Assembly (NCBI GenBank): GCA_028829895.1
Contig: CM054179.1
Location: 111,145,375 to 111,209,374, forward strand
DNA from: Sinotaia quadrata
Lineage: Eukaryota; Mollusca; Gastropoda; Architaenioglossa; Viviparidae
DNA: 64,000 bases
Reading direction: 5' to 3'
Part shown: positions 13,901 to 23,260 of the stretch, in pieces
How the letters are laid out: every line of letters starts with the position of its first letter
Numbering within the stretch: position 1 is the stretch's first letter
Notes under the pieces: model-generated
What the model was told of the DNA's origin: nothing
The model's database searches: none
The model's input: the letters and a program-made list of their open reading frames with translations, nothing else
Program-made: the position numbers and the translations under genes

Positions 13901-16900
13901 CAAGTAAATTAGTTGAAGTCATATCATGTATGACTAGGTGATGTTAATGTTGTTTAAGCAAATGAACATATTTTCTTTTTAAAGGAAAATAAGTTATTCC
14001 TGACTACTTACTAAATGTACTAACAATAATCGGAGGAAATATACATAGAGTCACTTAAGTTCACTAGGCACTATAGGTACCACAAAGACCAGAGAGAAAA
14101 GGTTAGAATTTAACTTTAGACTGTTTGCCCCCACTCTTCCCTTGGAAATTTCAGCATGAAAATAAAATCTCTCAGAAACTGAGGAGGGTAGAAAGAACTT
14201 CCAACCTGCTGCTGACATTCCATAGGACCACATTCTTTAGAATGCTAAGATGGATGAATAGGTGCTAATCTATGGGGCTCCATGAGTATGGGCAGACAGG
14301 CTTAGCACATTGAAAAGCATCTCTTATAAAATGTTCAGTCATGTCCATACTGGAAATTTCCCTTACTCAAGGGAAGATGGACAGATATAGTCTAGATTTA
14401 AGATTTTATAAAAGAGAAGTGTAACTTACCAACATTATAATCATATAGAAATTCATCATTTGTTAGTTTATTGGAAGCAGCTATTACTAATAAAATCACA
14501 CAAAAAATAATAAATAGGTATACTCTATCTAACTGCAGTGCTATATAATGATTTCTCATATTTTTTAAAAATGATATATCATATGTTAAGTCAGAAGAAT
14601 ACTTTTGACATTTCCTTTATGGATTCTGCACTATAATCATTAAAAAAGATAATCTGATTCACAAAAGACACAATATTTGCTAATAATTTACAGCATTTAA
14701 TATTGCTGAATCATATAACCAATTATTGTCATGAGTTGTTAAATAATAATTTTAAAAAAAAATCATTTGATAAATCCTTGATAAAATGAGCATAGTTTAT
14801 TAAAAAAAAAATACAAAGGGAAGTAATTTTGAAAAACATTTTTGTGTATCCTTAATGATATTGCTTTAGTTCCAAAAATTATAACATTGCATGGTTTCAA
14901 TACAAATCTTAACTGAATGAAATGTAATTTAATAATTACAATATATTCAGCAAACTTAAAGCCATTAGTTTTTATTACGGGTTATTTTATAGCATAACTC
15001 TAAAAAAAAAGACAATATTTTACACTTCAGCAGGTGTTTATGAATTTTTAAATACAATGTAATAGGAATACAATCAGTGTTGCAAGTTGCTAACACTATT
15101 ACAGTTATGCAGGAACTGACACCAACTGAAGGAACAGTAGATTTTTGTTTTCATCTAACACCTTATATTCATACTTTCTGTCTCAGTGCTAACTCTGACA
15201 TTTTTTCACCTCTGAGCACTTCTGAATTTTCTTTAATTAAATACATGCAAGGTGCACCATCACAATGCTGACAGATAAATGTAGTACAATAAAATAAAAA
15301 TGTTTTAAATGCTCTTTATAAATACAATTAAAGTGTAGCTGGAAAAAATTATAGCATATATATATATATATGGAGCTGGATGGCCACAAGGCTTATGCCT
15401 ACAGATCAGAGATTAAAAGAACATCCTAATTATTAGATTTTCACAAAGAACACATCTTCTCCTTAGACTGACAATAGTGAGTTTCTCACTTTGATGGTAA
15501 AATGTTTAAATAATTATTAGCATTATTTTACTATTTCAATAGTGAATTAATACCTTGGTTTGGCAAAGGATGGTTTTGGTGCATCTACAGATGACTGATC
15601 AATGACTGGGGCATCAACACGGAAAGAGTTAGAGCCAAAACCACCACCACCACCACCAATACCAGTTGTTCGACCACCTTTGGCCATTTCACGATTTCGT
15701 TGCTGTATTTCTTTTGCTTTGCGGCGCATATTCTCCAGTGCCTCTTTTTCCTGAGTCTGCAAAAGGAAAGAAGAAAAGATTCTTTTAAAAAAATGCTGCT
15801 CACAGTTGCAAGTGTTTTATTTAATTTATTTTTAAATTTCTTTTAATTCTCTACTCAAACGTAGCCAAATTATATAAAAAAATTATGACAATGTTAATAA
15901 TTTTTTTTGCCCGGATGATGCTAATAGATAAATATTTTAGTTTCTTCAAGATTTCTTGTCTCCAACTATGCTTAATTACCTGTCTGACAGCCTGGAAAAC
16001 TTTTTCTTCATGAGAATCCATTTCTGTAAATGTTCTGATCTGAGCCAAATTAACATTTTCTCTGTACCCAAGGGCCACTATCTCATCAAAGGCAAATATG
16101 AGTGAGAATGCCTGCTCAGAAATTTCTGATTCTTCCATGCTTTTGCAATACTCAGGAATCTAAAAATAAAAATAAGAAAATAATCATAAATTATTATTTA
16201 TTAAGGAGTTACTTTTGCAAAAGTTATAATGGCATTTAGAACATACTTTATATAAGCAACACTAGAAGAATGAATCATAGCTTCAGAATGCCATCAGTGC
16301 ACTTAATGCACATGATCTTGTGGGGATGAGAAATCATAATAGATACTAAGAACTATAATTAGTATAAATATAGAAATAAATACTGTCATCCAGAATAATT
16401 CTTATATGTTGAATGCACACAATTACATGCTTTCCACAACAGCACATTTCATGTTGTGGTGCTTAACCTAAATAAGCAATTCAATCTGCTGGTAGACCGT
16501 TATTCCACAATCTGCCTTCACTGGACAAGGACATAATTTCATAGTTGCAGTAAAACCTCTCCACCATCTTTCCTCAGCCAGTCTTTCCACTGACATGCTT
16601 AAAAAATTATCTGTACCTTATAAATCTTTCCCTTATTGAATGGTACAATCTCATAAGGTGGCATACCTAGCTCAAAAAGCTTGAAAAATTGAAAAAATTC
16701 AATAACAAAAATTTTATTGGTCTTTTCTGATATAAAAATGGCTAAATTTTTTGAAACTGCTTTTATTTTTGGACAAATAACAATAGTTTTGAAGATATTT
16801 TCAATCAAAGATGAGAGTATACCATGGAAGATGTTTATGGTTAAAAAGTTCACTGAAAATCAGTCATTAATTTTGGTTTTTGCAGGATATCTTAAAAAAA

Positions 16901-19900
16901 ACTATTCAAGATATCTGCAAAGAATTTTAAACACAGTTTAAGGACAACATGAGCTGGCTTCTGAACCTCTAACTTTTTTATAATATTTTACTATTGTGTA
17001 GATATGGAATTATAATTAATTAAATTTGTTTAAAAAATTATTAATTTAATAAAATATGTGCTCCATCAGCTGAATGATTGCTACACACTAGCAGAAATTA
17101 CAGTATATTAATTGACTACCAAATATTTTGTCTATATATTTTAAGGTTTTCTTACAATCTTGTCAAAAAGAATTAACAAATTTTAAGTTTAAAAAAATAT
17201 GTTTATATTAAATATTAAATGTTAAAAAAAAAAAATGTTTATATTAAATATTAAATGTTTATATAAAAACCTAGTAAATTCATAAGAAAAGTGAGTAGGT
17301 CTATATATTTTGAATCATCAACCATTTTTCATCAGTTTCTGAAAACTTGAATAAATATTTCCTTCAATTATTTGATACAATTTTTGTTGATATTTCAGTT
17401 AGATGTGCCACCTTAAGCTTTGGATAAGGAATATAAATTCTAAAGTCATTTTCAGAGTTCAGCCACTACCACCAAAGTTCTGAACCGTAGGCCTTGTAAA
17501 TGTAATAGTATGTGCATTATCAACTCACTCTTATATTTATTGTGGAAAAATAAGCTTGCAAAATACAGGTAATAAATATATAACTCACTCTTGCATATCA
17601 AAATTTAAAAAAAGAAAAGAAAATCTGGTAAAAATAATAACTACATTTTAAAACAAAATCTAGTTATATACTCATTGTTTACACTCTGCCCTGCTAATGC
17701 AGTAATGGACGAAAAAAATGGTCACGTGACCACAAAATAAAAAGAATTAAAAACAAATAAATGCGATCCGAATAAACAAAATACATTATATTGCAAATAA
17801 ATCTTTCCCCTATTGAATGATACAAAACGTAAGCTATGGATAAGGCAGGAACAAATTCAGAAAGTTATTTTCTGTGTTCACCCTCAACGCCTTAAAAGAC
17901 GAATGCTACCGTAGGCCTACAGACACTGAAAATTCTTATTTATCGGTTAATATAGTCCTTTAAACAAACATATATATGCTATAAACTGAAAATAATTGAC
18001 TTAACTTATCAACTAACATCCTCAAACAGAGTGATGCACGAGAATGCAAAGTGGAAACTGGTTCAATGTCGCAGAGTTGAACACTACGGTACTCGATAAA
18101 GTCCGCCATTGTTGTTGACAGTCTTTGGTGATTTCGATCACTGACTACAGTTCTTTCAATGCAAATTATATAGACTTATAGATGAAGAATGTTCCTATTT
18201 TCTGGTAGCTTTTAAGGCTGACCAAGAACATAATTTAAGAAAATTTATGTTTAACCATATTTCACTTTATCTTGAAATTCCTGCGCATTATTTAGTATGG
18301 AAATTAACCTTGTTCTCTCCCCTACATGAAAACTGTTATTATTTTTAGATTACTCTACCGCAGGCGTCCCCACGGACAGAGAAAGAGTGCATGTGTTAAG
18401 CGTTAGCGCTGGACAAGTTTTGACGTCTTGGTCAAAAAGTCGCTCGGTTGGTAACTTCTGAATAACTTCTTATTACTTTTTCACAATTATTTATTAAAAC
18501 AAAGAACACAGAAAGACAGAACAGAGAACAAAATTTTGTTTCATGTGCTTTTATTTTACAAAGCTTCAATTATACAGAGGAAACATGAGTGTTGAAAATG
18601 TAGAAAAATTGACAAAACAACGTCCCAATCAGCCATTCAGTGATGTTTGGAATACCTACTAATACTATTCATTTATCTTACACGCACAAGTGCAATGATC
18701 TCTTCAACCATTTATAATAAAAGATCTAATTATCAACTGCAACTGTCATGATTAAGTATTTGGTCACTTTTTCTCCTTCTTAATAAGAAGCAAACTGAAA
18801 AATGACTAAAATTACAGTACACATCTCATTACAAAATACCTACCACTTTTGCAAAAAGCCTAAGAGTTTCCAAGTCCTCAAGAATGTTGCTTGCTTTGGT
18901 GGTAATAAGAAGCACATACAACTTCTCCAGTGGTTGATATACATAACGCACACTCTCTGTCTCCACAAATGTATGTTGCTTCCCTGAGCCCATCAATTTT
19001 GGAAAAGCTGCTAAAAGGCCTTCAATACGAGACCTAGTCATCTCTACAAACTGGCGTGACACCAGAGCTAATTTGCAAAGAAACAAACAAAATATATTAA
19101 CAGGAAAAAAATGAAGAAATAAAAAAGCACTTTACTTATTTTAGGCTATTCATTACTTAATTGTCAAGTAAACTGAATGCAATTTTATTTTTTTTATAAT
19201 TTTAAAGAACAAGGTTAAATGATTAAATGCAAAATCACTGATTTGTATTGACTAAGATGTTGGAAATCAAAAAGAAGAAAAAACAAACATCAACAAATTT
19301 TATATTACATCTGAAACTTTATATTATTTTCATTTATCTGCCAATGCATTAAAATAAAAATACACGTTTTCTGATATCCAAGATAATAAAATAAAGAAAA
19401 CTGTTCTTATTTATTGCCCTTTTGTTAAAAAAATAATTAAGTATACTTACCCTTACCACTACGATTACAAACTGCAGCTGCAAGCAGCACCTGAAAACAG
19501 AAATAAAATATAACTGGATCAAAGAAAACAAAAAGGTAGTGAATTATCTTTCACCAGTAAAACTTCGAAGCAATATATTATATAATAAACCAGGTGAACA
19601 AAGACAAATCTCCAAAATCAATTAGTTAATTTAATCATGTAACTAAAAGGACTAAATCAGCAATTTAATTGACTGACTCGTTAAAAGGAGGTAACAATAG
19701 TTTTCATTACCACCTAAGAGTAAGAGTAAAAGCAAAAGAAAATTCTAAATCCTCTAATTCTAAAGAGAGTCAAAAGCATGACTAGATTAGTAGATAGGTG
19801 CAGTATTGAACAAAATCCATAAATAAGGTATTTAGTAAACAATGGATACATGACACGGAAAACATGAAACAATGGGAGTCTTGAGCCAAATATCTCACTT

Positions 19901-22661
19901 TAAATTTTTGATGACAATTATTGATACAGGCTTAGAACTTTTTAAAGAGTTAGTAAGTAGTATGCTGGCATTCATTACAAATGTGAGAAAACATTTTTCA
20001 AAATGAGACTCAGAAATTCAGATGGATGCTTTTTTCCTCCTCATTACCCCTCTCTTTAGTTTGATTTGCAGGTATGAGGTCACTGCATATGGATAATGCT
20101 AATAGAAAATATTTAATTTTTAACTTTGCATAAAGATTCTTCTCCTATTTTACTACTGAAATATTTCTAAATATTTTGTTAATCTACTTTTTAAGATGTG
20201 AGAGAACAATTCTTTTCCAACTAACTTTCTGGAATGTGATTTGTTGAACAAGTTGTCACACATTTTCTTTATTATGAAATTTTACTTGAATTATTTTCTA
20301 TTTCATTATTTGAAAAACCAATGCTGTCTTCTATTTAAATATTAGAATTTTGTGTTTATAATCTTTAGTGCATTCTTTATATTAATTTGCCTACTTAACA
20401 AATTCCATTGTCACCTGCTACTGTGAATTTACATATATTTGTATATATAAATCAAATATTTCTGTCATTTACTATTATTAGCCATCATTAGAATTCCCTG
20501 TATGTTAGTTTGTGCCAGAAAATGTTATTACATCAGTTACAGTATGAATACGAATTATGAGAACAAATAAGCCTTCTGTATCAGGTGATGTCATCATAGC
20601 TCTCTGCAGACTGGAAGTGGAACAGTAAACAAATGCTTGATGTACACAGACAGAAGAGCATATCACTACAGTGGGGCTGTAAACATGTTTGAACAGCTGT
20701 TATGCTGAACTTTCTTATACAGGAGCATGCCTAAATAAGTGTATATTTACATAATATAAACTTTGATTCTTGTTTGGAGACAAGTCTGTGAGCTACTATC
20801 CCAGTCATAACTCATATGCTACTAGATTTCCTACTAAAAATTTAGTAAAATACTATTCTTCTCAACCTAGATCAAACTGTCAGTCACACATTCTCAGTCA
20901 TCAAGCTTGCACATCCTCTATCTAAAAACATGTTCTATGCATTATTATAAAATGCCTGCAAGATAATGAATTTTTGTATCAAGAGAATACTGTCTTTAGT
21001 GGACTGACTCTCCATTTGTTCTCATTGAAGAGAACTCTTACACACCAACATTTTTTGGAATGTTTGTTACAATATTATATATATCCTTTGCAACAACTCT
21101 AGACTTTGTGTTGATTTGTCTTTACAATCTTTTAAAAGTGGCCCTTTTTTATGTGTTAAATTTATTATGTATTAAAAGCCAACAGTTCATTCTTCAGATA
21201 AGTCAGATTAATTTAATATAAACAGTCTTGGTATGACTGGGAATGAGCCGTATACATGTATATCAATTTATTTGGTGTGTGGCCAATCATATTAATTAGT
21301 GTCTGTATTTGTATGTAATCTGTGCAGTGCAAGAGAAGTGAACATAGAACATTTCCAGCCAATTTCATATATTTATTTCTTACATCACATGTATCCAATA
21401 TTCAATGTTATTAATATATCATTATATGTGCATTTAATTGTTTATGCCCAAAATGCAAAATATGATCAATTTAGACTAATAAAGCTAATTAGACAAAGAA
21501 ATTTGTAAAATTGCTAAAGTTTGTTACAGTCTGAAAAAATAATATTAAGTTTACAAGAGTGTTCTTGACATGCCATAAATTAATAAACCCTTATGTTATA
21601 TTTATAAGTTATATAAAACAAATACATGAACATTTTTCTGGCATATAATAATCTCAGAATTATTTAGTCCATTTAATTTAATATGATTTATAAGAAATCA
21701 AAATGTATTATCCTATTACTTTATATGTATTTTTATGTCAGTTTGTCACACATTTAGGATACTGTATTAGTGTATATTGAACAAAGGTGCTGACTATAAC
21801 GAGTATAAGAATAACTCAATAAGATAATGAATTGTGTTACTGTTAGTATTATAAGAGATCAGATGAAGTGCATCCAGAGTGAAAAGTACAAGTTACAAGT
21901 CACTAAGGATGCTATAGTTAACATACACTTCAGGTTTACACGTATTTCTGTAAAATTGTTAATTGTTAACTATACTGAAATTGTGAGAGAGGCATTGTCA
22001 AATATATTAGAAGGCATTATAGGAAAATAAATAAAACTATACAAATCATAATTACAAATAATTAAAATGCAGAAGCAGACAAATTTTGACTCCATTCCTA
22101 CAATATGACTATGAGGACTACTATTACAGTACTATAGGCCTATAAACCAGTACAGCAGGTTATTACATGTACCAATGGCATATCTGTTGCACATATGGGC
22201 TAGGTAGTAGGTTGTATTGCAGTTAAATATAATAAACAGTAATTATATTATGCAAGAATAGTAAAAGAGGAAAAAGAACAATACTGTGAAACTAAATTTG
22301 AAACTGGTAGTATATAACACAACGTATAGGCCTACCCATTTACTTTTTATAGCCTACTAAAAAAGTACTATTTTTAATTGTAAACAAGTTCATGGAGTGT
22401 AAAACAGAAGTTGTAAATTAAATATAATCTAAGCAAGAATATACGCTAAGTATAACTTGGCAAATGTTTTATAACAAAATAATAATAATACGATGATTTT
22501 TTTAAAATCACTTCAGGCATATGTATATTTTTGAAAGAATTTTAGTATTTCTAAATTTTAATGACAACTTAAAGTAGGAAATGACATTTGCAAATAGTTT
22601 AATGAGCAAATATATAGGCCTATAATTTACTACTATCTTTATACAGAAAAATACATACCAT
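4824..22661 (-). CDS. ARCN1: Coatomer subunit delta (delta-COP, archain), 12 coding exons, complete
   Basis: Delta-COP is a subunit of the F-subcomplex of the COPI coat, which coats Golgi vesicles for retrograde Golgi-to-ER and intra-Golgi transport. Splicing exons 22661-22659, 19490-19451, 19067-18844, 16159-15980, 15756-15554, 13496-13402, 9794-9725, 8172-8007, 6902-6755, 6336-6228, 5920-5713 and 4913-4824 gives one open frame of 511 codons plus TAA, the same length as I recall for human ARCN1. Residues 1-140 are the longin-like adaptin-small-chain domain ([58 protein letters not shown]). Residues 150-270 are a charged then Gly/Ser-rich linker. Residues 271-511 are the mu-homology domain ([47 protein letters not shown]), ending in KYEIV. 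Every junction has AG acceptor and GT donor with matching phase. It faces the RhoGAP gene across a short promoter region. Family identification is very secure; untranslated ends are not resolved. Confidence 0.97.
5713..5920 (-). CDS. ARCN1: ARCN1 coding exon 11
   Basis: 208 bases, residues 413-482, [10 protein letters not shown] to KKPYCDIH, with the conserved NKSGSLEF and [10 protein letters not shown] blocks. Acceptor AATGCAG, donor GTTAGT. The longer open frames visible here simply run past the splice sites. Confidence 0.97.
6228..6336 (-). CDS. ARCN1: ARCN1 coding exon 10
   Basis: 109 bases, residues 377-413, [20 protein letters not shown] to ISVPC. Acceptor TTTTCAG, donor GTAAGT; split codons restore Ile377 and Pro413. 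Confidence 0.97.
6755..6902 (-). CDS. ARCN1: ARCN1 coding exon 9
   Basis: 148 bases, residues 328-377, [20 protein letters not shown] to DEALIPLS, plus one base of Ile377. Contains [11 protein letters not shown]. Acceptor AAAACAG, donor GTAATT. Confidence 0.97.
8007..8172 (-). CDS. ARCN1: ARCN1 coding exon 8 (start of mu-homology domain)
   Basis: 166 bases, residues 272-327, [20 protein letters not shown] to DTKGIQIQ. It opens the mu-homology domain. Acceptor TGTGCAG, donor GTTACT. Confidence 0.97.
9725..9794 (-). CDS. ARCN1: ARCN1 coding exon 7
   Basis: Seventy bases, residues 249-272, [22 protein letters not shown]. This is the least conserved part of the protein (Ser/Thr/Pro-rich linker), so its identity rests on splice sites (TTTACAG acceptor, GTCAGT donor) and on phase fit with both neighbours rather than on sequence similarity. 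Confidence 0.85.
9795..13401 (-). other. ARCN1 intron 6
   Basis: A 3.6-kb AT-rich intron. It contains a (TA)n tract near 12126-12142 and AT-rich inverted motifs near 12580-12610. Open frames at 10428, 10762 and 11197 lack any conserved or exon-like features. Confidence 0.8.
13402..13496 (-). CDS. ARCN1: ARCN1 coding exon 6
   Basis: 95 bases, residues 217-249, containing the conserved [20 protein letters not shown] block of the linker and ending in MEGE. Acceptor GTTCCAG, donor GTATGT. Split codons at both ends restore Ser217 and Asn249. Confidence 0.95.
13497..15553 (-). other. ARCN1 intron 5
   Basis: A 2.1-kb intron. A stretch near 15077-15271 is similar to a second copy at 33206-33394 in opposite orientation and is probably a decayed dispersed repeat. 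Nothing else recognised. Confidence 0.8.
15077..15271 (+). repeat. Copy A of the dispersed repeat also at 33206-33394
   Basis: See the second copy for the shared blocks. The translated shadows of both copies also match ([10 protein letters not shown] against IQELRLTEGT), which reflects the nucleotide similarity rather than a gene. Boundaries are approximate. Confidence 0.45.
15554..15756 (-). CDS. ARCN1: ARCN1 coding exon 5 (linker with Gly run)
   Basis: 203 bases, residues 150-216, [19 protein letters not shown] to PKPSFAKP, plus two bases of Ser217. It starts as the conserved charged helix after the longin domain and then becomes low-complexity, with six consecutive glycines encoded mostly by GGT repeats. 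Acceptor TTTGCAG, donor GTATTA. Confidence 0.95.
15980..16159 (-). CDS. ARCN1: ARCN1 coding exon 4
   Basis: 180 bases, residues 90-149, [10 protein letters not shown] to [10 protein letters not shown]. It contains the invariant [20 protein letters not shown] and [15 protein letters not shown] blocks. Acceptor TTTTTAG, donor GTAATT, both ends phase 0. Confidence 0.97.
16160..18843 (-). other. ARCN1 intron 3
   Basis: A 2.7-kb intron between exons 4 and 3. It contains a near-duplicated AT-rich block at about 17198-17262 and, at about 17960-18480, an island with unusually many CpG dinucleotides described separately. No conserved exon was recognised. Confidence 0.85.
17960..18109 (-). other. 49-codon open frame at a promoter-like island inside ARCN1 intron 3
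   Basis: On the minus strand ATG at 18109 sits in ACAATGGCGGAC, a YY1-like start context identical in core to the one at the RhoGAP leader exon. The frame begins [20 protein letters not shown] and stops at 17960; a GTTAGT donor at 18017-18012 could end a first exon after 30 codons. I do not recognise the peptide. It could be a nested gene's first exon, an alternative ARCN1 leader, or chance. Confidence 0.3.
18844..19067 (-). CDS. ARCN1: ARCN1 coding exon 3
   Basis: 224 bases, residues 15-89, from [18 protein letters not shown] to [10 protein letters not shown]. Acceptor AAATTAG, donor GTAGGT. Nearly identical to vertebrate delta-COP over this stretch ([28 protein letters not shown]). Confidence 0.97.
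19451..19490 (-). CDS. ARCN1: ARCN1 coding exon 2
   Basis: Forty bases encoding residues 2-14 ([13 protein letters not shown]) plus the first base of Ala15. The acceptor is TTTTCAG and the donor GTAAGT. It is the first beta strand of the longin-like domain. Confidence 0.93.
19491..22658 (-). other. ARCN1 intron 1
   Basis: A 3.2-kb intron that begins directly after the start codon. Open frames inside (for example 21299-21508 and 21827-22030) have no splice-flanked or conserved appearance. Three TAGGCCTA palindromes occur near its 5' end (22135, 22327, 22615). Confidence 0.8.
22659..22661 (-). CDS. ARCN1: ARCN1 coding exon 1 (start codon only)
   Basis: On the minus strand ATG is followed at once by a GTATGT donor at 22658-22653, so the first exon contributes only Met1; its 5' UTR extends to higher coordinates. 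Exon 2 begins GTG CTG CTT (VLL), which follows Met in the family N-terminus. No other in-frame ATG precedes exon 2. This start is inferred from phase and family length, without transcript support. Confidence 0.8.
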
Positions 22662-22699
22662 TTTCTAGTCCTGTTCTGCTAATATAAAGCCTTATTTCA

Positions 22700-23164
22700 A
22701 AGAGTCCAAGGATCTAATGATGCAAATACTCCCAAGTGTCAAGAAGATGGTGGTTGTGGACACGTCAATTCTAAAATATTCATACGCTGTTGGTGAACTA
22801 CAGTAGCTGAAACAGTAGTACTTGTATACAAACGGCGACAATGATTTATTATCAAAACATTGAACCAAACTACATATAAATTAGAATAATCGATTAAATA
22901 TTTTGTAACAGTAACAAAAGTAAAAAGTTGGTCTGTTGTTTATTTGAGAACTATTTTCAGAGAACAGCAGTAAATGTCCATGTGTTAATGGCTGGTGTAA
23001 GAAATAATAAATTAGTTATATTTAAGTTATAGAATACTTATTTATGTTTTACTATTCTCTTCTTTTACAAGAAATTTAACATAATGAAATATAATAAGAA
23101 ATACAGCAGAAGATCTATTTTAAGATATGTCAATTTAACAGCTAGTACGCATGCGCTAGTCACA
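22700..23164. promoter_or_regulatory. Candidate bidirectional promoter between ARCN1 and the RhoGAP gene
   Basis: The ARCN1 start codon (22661, minus) and the first leader exon of the plus-strand gene lie only about 500 bp apart and point away from each other. At 23146-23158 TACGCATGCGCTA matches an NRF1-type palindrome, and at 23161-23174 CACAATGGCGGAGG resembles a YY1 site at a transcription start. Both motif types are common in housekeeping, TATA-less animal promoters. Transcription start positions are inferred. Confidence 0.6.
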
Positions 23165-23260
23165 ATGGCGGAGGTTGCTCGTCTATGTCGGTATTGGACC
23201 CAACGTTTGCAAGTAGTATTGATTTGCAAATGAACCTTTACTTTTTGGAGTGATCGAAAC
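23150..23260 (+). other. Candidate non-coding leader exon 1 of the RhoGAP gene, with short upstream ORF
   Basis: Starting near the NRF1/YY1-like motifs, the sequence runs to a good donor (AAC then GTAAGA at 23261). It contains ATG at 23165 opening a 22-codon frame (MAEVARLCRYWTQRLQ...) that stops at 23231-23233. If transcribed, this would be an upstream ORF. Assignment to the plus-strand gene rests on orientation and splice site only. Confidence 0.45.
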
